A DNA stretch of 48,798 nucleotides from Candidatus Lambdaproteobacteria bacterium RIFOXYD2_FULL_50_16 (lineage in GTDB: Bacteria > SAR324 > XYD2-FULL-50-16). Both the position numbers and the translations under genes were made by a program. The notes under the pieces are model-generated. The model was not told the DNA's origin, did no database searches, and worked only from the letters and a program-made list of their open reading frames with translations. The stretch lies in NCBI GenBank assembly GCA_001783695.1, contig MFNE01000024.1:66275-115072 (forward strand), written 5' to 3'. Shown here in pieces: positions 41,851 through 48,798 of this stretch (positions are counted from its first letter, which is position 1; each line of letters starts with the position of its first letter).

Positions 41851-44724
41851 TTAGCGGCCGAAAGGTTTACCCGGGATTTTGTATGCTTCCTTGACCGGCT
41901 TTAATGGGCGGTTATACCACATAGGCCGACGGGTGCCGTCCGGGCTGTTTTCAACACAGCTCCGAGTGTATCCAACCCACTTTTGGTAATGAGCCATCGA
42001 CTTCTGGGTGTCCACCCAAACGTCACCGTAACTATCGGTAGGCTCCGCCTTTTTAACCATCATCGCCTTTTGGTGCCAACAATGGGCCCCAGAAACTGGG
42101 TCCGGTTGGGCGGCGTGGGTTAGGTTTTGGTTAACCCCGACATCTTCCCACCAAACACGGCTGGTGTCCGGGTCCCAACTTTTCCAAGGTCCACCCATCT
42201 TTTTGATCTTCAAAGTGTATTCCTCGCCATGTTGCCCCAAATCAACGACACTGGCCATTCCCGAACCGATACCTGGTCCGGTTTCGTTAAGCTTCCAGCG
42301 GCCCAAATGGTGTGAACAGGCGACCACGCCCGGTTTGATTCCTTCGGTGATAAAGGCTTTATCAACAAAATAACCGATCTCGGTCTCTACTCGTACCAAG
42401 TCCCCAGGCCCCACTCCGATCCGTTTAGCATCGAGGGGATTGAGCCACAAAGGGTTGTTGTGGCTGATCTCATAGAGCCATTTACAGTTGGCACTTCGGG
42501 TGTGGATCAAGGTGGGCAAGCGGAAGTTGGGTAGCAAAATCATCTCGCCCTTTTTACGGTCAATATGATTTTGGTGCACATGGCTTTCTAATTGCCAAGG
42601 TAAACAATACTCCTTCTCCGACCAACCCCACTCATGCATCGTAGGTGAGTAAAATTCTAACTTTTTCGAAGGGGTGCCAAAGCCCGCTCGACGAACCCCG
42701 GCTACATCGACACCGCCTTCTTTCACCTCTTTGACATAAGGGGGCGCAGGCTCGTTCATTACCTCGAAACAGCCGTATTTACGCATATACGCCAATGGGG
42801 TAATCCCCTCGGCCTTGGCTTTTTCTGGTAAACCGGGCACCGAATGTTCAAAAATGTAGGCCCAATATTCGTCTTGACTGATTGGCTGGCCTGGATTTTC
42901 GATGGACTCAACCCATTGGCGCACACCCAAAGAGCCGTCTGGGTCCATTCGCCAAGTCACCTCGTTCCAGAATTCGGCCTCTTCCCAAACCTCTCCAGGA
43001 TTGGCTTCGTAGGTGTACTTCACCTTTTTCCCCGCCCGCTCCATGGCCACCCGCCTTACGGGCTGGCGGAAACCGATCCACTTGCTGTTGTGGGTTTCTT
43101 GGCTCATCAAGTCATGCCGTTCACCAGAATGCCCCATGGGTAGGATATAATCAGCGAACCAAGCCGACTCGTTCCAGGTGGGGGTAAGGGCGACGTGCAG
43201 TTTCATCTTTTGTTCGTCTTTAAGGGCTTTGAGCCACATAAAGCCGTCTGGGTTGATCCACATCGGGTTATAAACCCGGGTGAAATATACATCAATCTCA
43301 CCGCGCCCTTCCTCTAAAAAGTGAGGAAGTAAAAAGCTCATCTCATAAAAAGAGAGGGGCCAATCGTGGGGCATTTGGAGTTCGTTCCAAGCGGTGCCGT
43401 GAGGCGGATTTTTATAGGGTTCAGGCACAAATTTGTTCCAACTGTTGCCGTTGACCCCGCCTTTTGAGCCGACCGATCCGGTCAGTACGTTTAAAAACAA
43501 AAGGGTCCGGGCCACCTGCCAACCACCTAAGTGAGCCATACTAGCCGCCCGCCAAACGTGGGTTGCCAAGCGACCGTCTGACTCGGCCACTAGTTTAGCC
43601 GCTTCAATGATGCGGTCCATGGGCATTTCTGACTCCAGGGCTGCCCGTTCGAAGGTAAACTCGCCGTAGGTCACCTTCATATACCGATCAAAGTCGGCAA
43701 ACTCAAAGCTCTTTTTAGCTTTGAATTCGGTCTGCAACGCTTTGAGCGCGTCCGTGTCGGCCAACTCTTTGGAAGCTACGCCTACAAAGGCTTTGAGGGT
43801 GTCTTCCCAGTTGACCCAATCTTCAACGAACTTCTTGTTATACAGCCCGTTTTGGATCAAATAATTGGCGATGGCTAAAAGGATAGTGGGCTCTGATCCT
43901 GGCCAAGCGGGCATCCATAGGTCTGACTTGGACGCCGTATTCGAAAGCCTGGGGTCGATGGTAATAATCTTGCCGCCTGCCTGCTGGGCCTCAATGATCC
44001 TTTGGGCGTGGGGGTTGAAATAATGCCCGGTCTCCAAATGGCTGGAGATCAACAAGATAACCTTGGCGTTGGCATAGTCCGGGCTAGGCCGGTCCCAGCC
44101 GGACCACTGGAAATAACCAGAGCGGGCCGCCGCCGAGCAGATGTTGGTGTGGCTGTTGTGTGAATCGGTGCCCCAAGCCTTGATCACCCGGTTGATATAG
44201 TGATCCTCCCCAGGGCGTCCAACATGGTACATAATCCCGTCAAGCCGCTTTTGCCGCGACTGGTTCATCTTTTGGGCAATGTCGTTTAGCGCCTCGTCCC
44301 AACTAACCCGCTTCCACTTGCCTTCGCCGCGCGCGCCCACCCGTTTTAAGGGGTAGAGGATGCGTTCGGGATCATAGATCTGGTTGTGGGTTGCAGGGCC
44401 TTTGGCGCAGTTGCGGCCTCTTGAACCGGGATGCAACGGGTTGCCTTCAAACTTGCGGATTTCGTAGTTTTCTTTATCCACATAAGCCAGCAAACCACAG
44501 GCCGATTCGCAGTTAAAGCAAATCGTAGGCACCAGGGTATATTGATTCGTCTGCTTCTTTGGCCAAGCCTTGGCGTCTGCTTCTTTCCAATCGTGCCAAT
44601 GTTCAGGCGGCGGATAACTAGACATCCGCCCGTCTGGGTGTTTGACCTGGGTCATTTGTACCGGCTCGCCACCAACGACGGTGAACTGAGGCCGCTGTTC
44701 GGCGTGTCCTTTATCTGGTTTCAT
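41851..44724 (-). CDS. soeA: Molybdopterin oxidoreductase, SoeA-like (cytoplasmic sulfite dehydrogenase catalytic subunit)
   Basis: A 957-residue DMSO-reductase-family enzyme. The N-terminal [4Fe-4S] motif is Cys69, Cys72, Cys76 and Cys106. The likely molybdenum ligand is Cys196 in TNICSAAARSG. The bis-MGD-binding segments and the C-terminal domain (about 750-880) with a SANCKWLYEISHNNPLWLNP block are intact. There is no twin-arginine signal, so it acts in the cytoplasm, which distinguishes Soe from polysulfide or thiosulfate reductases. Soe oxidises sulfite to sulfate and passes electrons through SoeB to SoeC and quinone. A reductase acting in the other direction cannot be excluded. It starts nine bases after soeBC and is next to dsr/tus genes. 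Confidence 0.82.
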   Translation of the reverse strand: MKPDKGHAEQRPQFTVVGGEPVQMTQVKHPDGRMSSYPPPEHWHDWKEADAKAWPKKQTNQYTLVPTICFNCESACGLLAYVDKENYEIRKFEGNPLHPGSRGRNCAKGPATHNQIYDPERILYPLKRVGARGEGKWKRVSWDEALNDIAQKMNQSRQKRLDGIMYHVGRPGEDHYINRVIKAWGTDSHNSHTNICSAAARSGYFQWSGWDRPSPDYANAKVILLISSHLETGHYFNPHAQRIIEAQQAGGKIITIDPRLSNTASKSDLWMPAWPGSEPTILLAIANYLIQNGLYNKKFVEDWVNWEDTLKAFVGVASKELADTDALKALQTEFKAKKSFEFADFDRYMKVTYGEFTFERAALESEMPMDRIIEAAKLVAESDGRLATHVWRAASMAHLGGWQVARTLLFLNVLTGSVGSKGGVNGNSWNKFVPEPYKNPPHGTAWNELQMPHDWPLSFYEMSFLLPHFLEEGRGEIDVYFTRVYNPMWINPDGFMWLKALKDEQKMKLHVALTPTWNESAWFADYILPMGHSGERHDLMSQETHNSKWIGFRQPVRRVAMERAGKKVKYTYEANPGEVWEEAEFWNEVTWRMDPDGSLGVRQWVESIENPGQPISQDEYWAYIFEHSVPGLPEKAKAEGITPLAYMRKYGCFEVMNEPAPPYVKEVKEGGVDVAGVRRAGFGTPSKKLEFYSPTMHEWGWSEKEYCLPWQLESHVHQNHIDRKKGEMILLPNFRLPTLIHTRSANCKWLYEISHNNPLWLNPLDAKRIGVGPGDLVRVETEIGYFVDKAFITEGIKPGVVACSHHLGRWKLNETGPGIGSGMASVVDLGQHGEEYTLKIKKMGGPWKSWDPDTSRVWWEDVGVNQNLTHAAQPDPVSGAHCWHQKAMMVKKAEPTDSYGDVWVDTQKSMAHYQKWVGYTRSCVENSPDGTRRPMWYNRPLKPVKEAYKIPGKPFGR

Positions 44725-44733
44725 CGTCGCTCT

Positions 44734-46284
44734 CTAGCTGTTGGGCACTTTTTGGGGTGCCATGACAAATGCGTGTTCATAGAAGTATAGCCCAGCCAGG
44801 GCGGCCAACGCGGCTACCGGGGCCAGACCCACAATCATCAGACCAATCGGGAGCAAGCCCCCTACAACAATTGCCCCACCCCAAAAATGGACCTTGTATT
44901 CGCCATGGGTGATTTTATGGGCGGCTGATCTGGCGGTATCCGTGGGGTGGCTCATGCCAAATTCGCCTAAAAAGATCATCATCAGGTTCGTAACCAGTCC
45001 AATCGCCAAGGCGTGGCTAGCTAGCCCGAGAAAATCGGGGTCGAGGGGGACAAACAGGTTGGCAATCAACAATGCCGCTCCCCCTGCCATCACGGATTGG
45101 GTCAAGAAATGGAAGGGCAAGAGAGGGCTTTGCCAAAAGTCGCGGCCTTCGGCTTGGCCGAATAAAAAGGCGGTGTAAACCGAAGCGGCCAAGGCCAGTG
45201 GAAACCCTAGGTACATGGTCACATGGGTCAGCCCGACCGGGACTTGGTCGATCATCCCGAACAACACCGCCAATTCGGCACCCCACCAAAGGGCCACTAA
45301 ACCGGCAAACGCATTGATAATATAAGCACCTCTTACTAACCAAGACTTGAACTGCGGTCTTAACATAACCCGAATAAACCGCTCTGGGCGCTCTAAATCC
45401 AGGATCAAAAAGACCCCGGTTAGAGCTAAAAATCCCATAGTAATCAGGCCTACCGCAACCTTGGTTGGTCCGCCAAGGTCGGCGAGATGGTAGATAAAGG
45501 CCATAGCCATTAACATAAAGGTGCCAGAGGCGATTCCCTTGGTTACTAAATAAGCGGGTACTTGCCAATGCCAAGGCACCTTGTGCCCGACGTTGGCGCG
45601 GGTTTGCACCATATGCTCGCCGTCACCCATATACAAGAGGGGTTCGCAGCTAGGTTCAGCTTGCTTCATCTCTTCGCTTGGAATATCTCCCCAAAGGAAG
45701 CTTTTCGAGTGGCCTTCGGTTACGGTAGGGGTCAAGGCGGCTTGGTGTCCATCCACATAGAAACACTTTGGCGCAGTTCCCTGTTCCGGTTTGCGGACGG
45801 TCACGTTGTGCTTGGAAATCTCTCGGCTAATTTCAGAGGCCGGATCGTCTAAGTCTCCAGCAACAATGGCATGTTGTGGGCAAACTACTACACAAGCGGG
45901 TTCGATCCCGTTATCCACCCGATGCGCGCAGAAATGGCATTTTTGAGCAGTATTGGTTTCAGGGTCGATATAGATAGAGTTGTAAGGGCAGGCTTGCATA
46001 CAGGACTTGCATCCAATACACAAATCGGCGTTATAGCCGACAATTCCATCGTCCCTTTGGGTCATGGCGGCTACCGGGCAAATCTCCACACAGGGGGGAT
46101 TCATGCAATGGTTGCAGCGATTAACCTGAAAATTGCGCCTGACGTCGGGATAGCGGCCTACCTCGGTGTATTTGACCCAGGTGCGGAAGACCCCAAGTGG
46201 GACCTGATTCTCCGATTTGCAGGCAGTCGAACAGGCGTGACAGCCGATACATTTGGAGTTGTTGATCAAAAAGCCGTAGTTCAT
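44734..46284 (-). CDS. Fused iron-sulfur and NrfD-type membrane subunit (SoeB-SoeC fusion)
   Basis: A 516-residue fusion. Residues about 1-200 form a ferredoxin-like domain with sixteen cysteines in four clusters: Cys12/15/18/22, Cys57/60/65/69, Cys89/92/95/99 and Cys116/119/131/135. Residues about 245-510 form an NrfD/PsrC-like membrane anchor with about eight helices. In Allochromatium SoeB and SoeC are separate proteins; here they are one chain. It moves electrons from the molybdenum subunit to quinone. There is no signal peptide, so the iron-sulfur domain faces the cytoplasm. AGAGGAG precedes the ATG. It is first in the operon. Confidence 0.88.
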   Translation of the reverse strand: MNYGFLINNSKCIGCHACSTACKSENQVPLGVFRTWVKYTEVGRYPDVRRNFQVNRCNHCMNPPCVEICPVAAMTQRDDGIVGYNADLCIGCKSCMQACPYNSIYIDPETNTAQKCHFCAHRVDNGIEPACVVVCPQHAIVAGDLDDPASEISREISKHNVTVRKPEQGTAPKCFYVDGHQAALTPTVTEGHSKSFLWGDIPSEEMKQAEPSCEPLLYMGDGEHMVQTRANVGHKVPWHWQVPAYLVTKGIASGTFMLMAMAFIYHLADLGGPTKVAVGLITMGFLALTGVFLILDLERPERFIRVMLRPQFKSWLVRGAYIINAFAGLVALWWGAELAVLFGMIDQVPVGLTHVTMYLGFPLALAASVYTAFLFGQAEGRDFWQSPLLPFHFLTQSVMAGGAALLIANLFVPLDPDFLGLASHALAIGLVTNLMMIFLGEFGMSHPTDTARSAAHKITHGEYKVHFWGGAIVVGGLLPIGLMIVGLAPVAALAALAGLYFYEHAFVMAPQKVPNS

Positions 46285-46333
46285 GGGCTCCTCTGGTTGG
46301 GCCTGGACGGGCTGACCGACCTATTTTTGTTAA

Positions 46334-46362
46334 ATTATAGGTATATATGTATATAGACATAA
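46334..46362 (-). promoter_or_regulatory. soe operon promoter with operator site C in the spacer
   Basis: On the minus strand, a perfect -10 box TATAAT (46339-46334) is preceded at 17 bases by a weak -35, TTATGT (46362-46357). The 17-base spacer contains ATATATGTATATA (46343-46355), close to the shared candidate operator. A repressor bound there would block polymerase. The -10 lies about 50 bases upstream of the start codon. Confidence 0.6.
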
Positions 46363-46671
46363 AAGAAGTACCATCCAACGGTTTCACTGTCAAAGAAAAA
46401 ATTGCTGTCTTGCCCACCCTTTAAGCTGACCGCAAGAGAAACAGAGTGAGAGGATAGGTGTTGGGTTTAGCCCTAAAGGCAAGCTAAAAAATCTGGCCAT
46501 TGGGCCGACTCGGGGACCTATTTGATAGGGGATTTAACTTTATAAATTGATCTGAATTCAAGGCCAGTAAAGGACTAAGCATATAGCTCGCATTAGAAAT
46601 ATTATTTATTTTAAAATTTGTTGACAAGGTTACAACCCGTATAGCAGCATTACGGAAAAGTGCGTATGCAA

Positions 46672-46684
46672 ATATTTGTATATT
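46672..46684. promoter_or_regulatory. Candidate operator, site D (upstream of dsrE)
   Basis: ATATTTGTATATT, 36 bases upstream of the dsrE start. Its reverse complement, AATATACAAATAT, matches site A at 12 of 13 positions. An overlapping dyad, CAAATATTTG (46669-46678), is perfect. This is the best match to the proposed shared motif. Confidence 0.45.
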
Positions 46685-46720
46685 CCGCGCAAGGCATATA
46701 TCTTCTACTCAGAGGGAGAG

Positions 46721-47077
46721 ATGAAATTTGGGATTCTACTTAAAGAAGGCCCCTATAACCACCAAGCGGCTGACACCGCTTATCAATTTGTCAAAGCGGC
46801 CATGGCTCGCGGGCATGAAGTGGAGGCGGTTTTTTTATACAACGACGGGGTGTATAACGTCACCAACCTAGCCAGCCCTCCTCAAGACGACCGTAACATT
46901 GTGCAAAGATGGTCTGAATTAGGTGACCAAGGAGTGGAGATTTTAAGCTGCATTGCCGCCTCCAAACGCCGTGGCATCGCTGATGAGGTCTTGTCTCGAA
47001 ACGCTAGTATCACGGGCTTGGGTGTGTTGACAGACATCGCCATTCGAGTGGACCGCTTAATGATTTTTGGAGACTAA
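46721..47077 (+). CDS. dsrE: Sulfur carrier DsrE/TusD
   Basis: A 118-residue DsrE. The ATG at 46721 has GAGGGAGAG upstream; the frame stays open to 46676 but without family similarity. The conserved cysteine is in EILSCIAASKRRGI, matching the persulfide-carrying Cys78 of Allochromatium DsrE by position in the fold. DsrEFH form a cytoplasmic hexamer that passes sulfur from TusA in oxidisers; TusBCD does the same for tRNA thiolation in enterics. The order E-F-H-E2-tusA and the soe neighbour favour oxidation. Confidence 0.9.
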   Translation: MKFGILLKEGPYNHQAADTAYQFVKAAMARGHEVEAVFLYNDGVYNVTNLASPPQDDRNIVQRWSELGDQGVEILSCIAASKRRGIADEVLSRNASITGLGVLTDIAIRVDRLMIFGD

Positions 47078-47082
47078 AGGCC

Positions 47083-47451
47083 ATGGGTGAAGAAGTAAAA
47101 AAAATCATGCATGTGGTGCGCCGCCCACCGCACGGCACCATCTATCCTTACGAAGGGTTAGAAATGGTGCTGATCATGGCCGCTTACGACCAAGAGATCT
47201 CCATGGCCTTTATTGGGGACGGTTTGTTTTGCCTATTAAAGGACCAAGACACCACCAAACTGGAAATCAAAGGCTTTATGAAAACCCTGGGGGTGCTCGA
47301 AGACTATGATGTCGAGCAAATCTATGTCGATTCGAAGTCGATGGCGGAACGGGGCCTGACCCCCGACGATTTTTGTATCGCCGTCGAGGTTTTAGAGCCC
47401 GACGAAATGGGCCAGAAGATGGCCGAGCAAGATTGCATCATCCCGCAATAG
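47083..47451 (+). CDS. dsrF: DsrF/TusC sulfur relay subunit
   Basis: A 122-residue DsrF/TusC. It starts IMHVVRRPPHGTIYPYEGLE and contains MAAYDQEISMAFIGDGLFCL, the family core, and a C-terminal VLEPDEMGQKMAEQD segment. It is the structural partner in the DsrEFH hexamer. It lies five bases after dsrE. Confidence 0.9.
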   Translation: MGEEVKKIMHVVRRPPHGTIYPYEGLEMVLIMAAYDQEISMAFIGDGLFCLLKDQDTTKLEIKGFMKTLGVLEDYDVEQIYVDSKSMAERGLTPDDFCIAVEVLEPDEMGQKMAEQDCIIPQ

Positions 47452-47479
47452 AAGATCCAAGGACAAAAAGGGGAATACT

Positions 47480-47773
47480 ATGCTACATATTATCAACAAA
47501 TCGCCTTATTGCAACGGCAGCTTTGACATGGCCTTGCGTTTCGCGCTTCCTGGAGACCCGGTCTTGTTGATCGAGGACGGGATTTACGCGGGCCGGGCCA
47601 AGGGGTGTTCGGCGGAAAAACTAGCTAACGCCTTGTCCCAACATGAGTTTTACGCGCTGATAGCCGATGTCGAGGCGCGCGGGGTAAAGGATTTAAACGA
47701 AGCGGTCCAGGTTATTGATTATGACGGCTTTGTCGAACTGGTCGAACAACACAAAGTAAACACTTGGCTTTAA
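47480..47773 (+). CDS. dsrH: DsrH/TusB sulfur relay subunit
   Basis: A 97-residue DsrH/TusB with MLHIINKSPYCNGSFDMALR, VLLIEDGIYAG and the terminal VNTWL that resembles the family C-terminus. In Allochromatium DsrH the conserved Cys20 lies in an SLESCLKFA segment; the matching position here (SFDMALRFA) is alanine, while a different cysteine, Cys11, lies in SPYCNGS. Comparison with the Allochromatium protein is from memory. It follows dsrF by 28 bases. Confidence 0.88.
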   Translation: MLHIINKSPYCNGSFDMALRFALPGDPVLLIEDGIYAGRAKGCSAEKLANALSQHEFYALIADVEARGVKDLNEAVQVIDYDGFVELVEQHKVNTWL

Positions 47774-47801
47774 GCCAACAACGCCAACTGGGAGTAATGC
47801 C

Positions 47802-48311
47802 ATGGCTGAACCAAAAAAAATGGCGCTAATCGCCTCGAAGGGAACGTTAGACTGGGCTTATCCCCCCTTTATCTTAGCGAGTGCCGCCGCCGCAATGGAT
47901 ATGGAAGTAAAGATCTTTTTTACCTTTTACGGATTGCCGCTGTTAAAACGCAAAATCGACGCCCAGGTCTCGCCTTTGGGCAACCCGGCAATGCCCATGA
48001 ACATGCCCTTTGGGCCCAAATGGTTTAAAAATATCAATTGGCCCATCCCCAACGCTTTGATGGCCGGGATGCCCGGTTTCGAAGGGGTGGCGACGGGCTT
48101 GATGAAGCAGACCTTCAAAAATAACGGGGTTGCCAGCATCGAAGAATTGCGGGAGTTGTGTATTGACGTCGGGGTGACTATGATCGCTTGCCAGATGACG
48201 ATGGACGTCTTCGGCTTTGACAAAAAAGATTTTATCGATGGTATCGAGTACGCTGGGGCGGCCAATTTCCTGGATTACGCTGCTGATACGGATATCCAAC
48301 TTTTTATTTAA
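47802..48311 (+). CDS. dsrE2: DsrE2 family sulfur transferase
   Basis: A 169-residue DsrE2. It has KMALIASKGTLDWAYPPFIL, the FFTFYGLPLLKRK segment and the MIACQMTMDVFGF motif with the conserved cysteine. DsrE2 proteins are encoded with tusA and rhodanese genes in sulfur oxidisers and are believed to move sulfane sulfur between TusA and other carriers. A hydrophobic helix near the N-terminus (about 20-38) may lie at the membrane. It is 28 bases after dsrH and 23 bases before tusA. Confidence 0.92.
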   Translation: MAEPKKMALIASKGTLDWAYPPFILASAAAAMDMEVKIFFTFYGLPLLKRKIDAQVSPLGNPAMPMNMPFGPKWFKNINWPIPNALMAGMPGFEGVATGLMKQTFKNNGVASIEELRELCIDVGVTMIACQMTMDVFGFDKKDFIDGIEYAGAANFLDYAADTDIQLFI

Positions 48312-48334
48312 CCCTTCGGAGCACGAGAAAAGAG

Positions 48335-48571
48335 ATGAGCGATATTAAAGTCGATCAAGAGTTGGATTGCCGGGGACTAGGTTGTCCCCTGCCAGTTTTA
48401 AAAACCAAAAAAGCGGTTGGCACCATGGCCAGTGGCCAGGTGCTGCGGATGGTTTGCACCGATCCTGGTTCGAACAAAGACATGCCTTCTTGGAGTGAGC
48501 GCACCGGGAACCCGATCCTCAAGTCCGAAGAACAAAGCGGTGAATATATTTGGTATGTACAGGTTAAATAG
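48335..48571 (+). CDS. tusA: Sulfur carrier protein TusA
   Basis: A 78-residue TusA with the active motif DCRGLGCPLPVLKTKKA, where the cysteine of CPxP carries the persulfide. It is the central cytoplasmic sulfur carrier that feeds DsrEFH or the sHdr system. It is last in the operon, followed by a strong terminator at 48625-48656. Confidence 0.96.
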   Translation: MSDIKVDQELDCRGLGCPLPVLKTKKAVGTMASGQVLRMVCTDPGSNKDMPSWSERTGNPILKSEEQSGEYIWYVQVK

Positions 48572-48624
48572 TAGCCTTCTTTTGTGGGGAGCGTTCCTAA
48601 ACTCCAGGTAGGTCCAACCTCCAC

Positions 48625-48656
48625 AAAAAAAAACCCGCTTCTGCGGGTTTTTTTTT
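48625..48656. terminator. Bidirectional intrinsic terminator after tusA
   Basis: AACCCGC (48632-48638) pairs with GCGGGTT (48643-48649) over a TTCT loop, flanked by a run of A on the left and a run of T on the right, so it can stop transcription in both directions between tusA and the convergent gene at the right edge. Confidence 0.92.
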
Positions 48657-48662
48657 GCCTCA

Positions 48663-48682
48663 AGCCCACCCTTAAGTGGGCT
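48663..48682 (-). other. Hairpin near the right-edge gene end
   Basis: AGCCCAC (48663-48669) and GTGGGCT (48676-48682) form a perfect 7-bp stem with a 6-base loop, eight bases past the stop of the minus-strand gene. No T run follows directly, so it may help the adjacent bidirectional terminator. Confidence 0.5.
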
Positions 48683-48690
48683 CTTGACTT

Positions 48691-48798
48691 TTACTCCTCC
48701 GCTAAAGCGCCTAAAAGCCCGGCCATTTGCAAGGCGACGCCCAGGCCCTTTTGGACCTTTGGGTCCTTAAGGGCTCCGAGCATACCAAACATACCGGT
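48691..48798 (-). CDS. C-terminal end of a DUF1641-like protein (cut by window edge)
   Basis: The last 35 residues of a minus-strand frame end at TAA 48693-48691. The visible sequence contains GMFGMLGALKDPKVQKGLG and ends in a hydrophobic helix, MAGLLGALAEE. DUF1641 proteins end in a similar ALxDPxVQxxLG pattern and are encoded near sulfide:quinone oxidoreductase-like, formate dehydrogenase and sulfur-oxidation genes. With only the tail visible, the assignment is tentative. Confidence 0.55.
   Translation of the reverse strand, partial: TGMFGMLGALKDPKVQKGLGVALQMAGLLGALAEE

Larger units (their letters stand above)
46285..46720. other. Divergent regulatory region between soeBC and dsrE
   Basis: About 435 bases without a gene I can support. 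The left end holds the soe promoter with candidate site C. The right end holds candidate site D (46672-46684) and a GTATAGCAGCATTACGG segment (46639-46655) resembling the sequence around site B. A TTGACA (46621-46626) occurs, but no -10 box at good spacing is seen. The middle part shows nothing I recognise. Confidence 0.5.

Noticed and set aside
46621..46645. TTGACA with TATAGC as the dsr promoter
   Set aside because: The spacing is only 13 bases, too short for a sigma70 promoter, and the ideal spacing gives no -10 box.
46285..46720. A tRNA or small RNA in the soe-dsr intergenic region
   Set aside because: No cloverleaf, T-loop sequence or terminator-like hairpin could be found in the middle of the region.

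Overview
The window is gene-dense DNA of roughly 50% G+C from a free-living, motile Gram-negative bacterium that probably oxidises reduced sulfur compounds. The Gram-negative reading rests on a periplasmic cytochrome c, EntD-type and YejB-type proteins and a large-loop YidC. The sulfur reading rests on DsrEFH, DsrE2, TusA and a Soe-type sulfite-oxidising molybdoenzyme. The combination of CIRCE/HrcA, a DUF4912-GH57 branching enzyme, a YtfJ/DUF2953 pair and a triple-CheW protein suggests a deep-branching proteobacterial or delta-like lineage. I cannot name the taxon from sequence alone. I see no tRNA, rRNA, CRISPR array, insertion sequence or clear prophage.

Layout. (1) Positions 1-5081, minus strand: heat-shock operon hrcA-grpE-dnaK-dnaJ followed by a probable NAD kinase cut by the left edge, driven by a sigma70 promoter with a perfect CIRCE operator. 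(2) 5193-9272: mtnA, a PhoR-like histidine kinase, a small secreted cytochrome c with a structured leader, and a phosphopantetheinyl transferase. (3) 9443-17921: chemotaxis operon coding for a triple-CheW scaffold, CheB, CheR, a HEAT-repeat protein, CheY and a CheA with two intact and one degenerate Hpt domain. (4) 17959-25922: metG, then a minus-strand run (YejB-like permease, tiny TPR protein, KamA-like radical SAM enzyme, hybrid kinase), then a glycosyltransferase and a secreted glycine-rich protein. (5) 25990-29944: a two-gene module of unknown function with a TIR/deoxyribosyltransferase-like protein, then mogA-mrp-DUF971-tgt. (6) 30006-37662: a TPR-like protein, a glutaredoxin-DUF302 fusion, a small membrane protein, a BigR/SqrR-type ArsR regulator, a GH57 enzyme, DUF2953/YtfJ and a TraB-family protein. 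(7) 37806-40286: rpmH-rnpA-yidD-yidC. (8) 40587-48798: a TorD-like chaperone, soeA and a fused soeBC on the minus strand, then dsrE-dsrF-dsrH-dsrE2-tusA on the plus strand, and the end of a probable DUF1641 gene at the right edge.

The most interesting reading is that parts 6 and 8 form one sulfur-responsive regulon. The ArsR protein keeps the two cysteines of persulfide sensors. A 13-bp AT-rich element close to AATATACAAATAT recurs at its own promoter, at the divergent DUF302-fusion/membrane-protein promoter, inside the soe promoter spacer, at the torD -10 region and just upstream of dsrE. The proposed logic is that persulfide releases the repressor. Sulfur is then carried by TusA, DsrE2 and DsrEFH, and sulfite is oxidised in the cytoplasm by SoeABC, matured by the TorD-like chaperone. 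The chemotaxis array and the unknown two-gene module are further targets.
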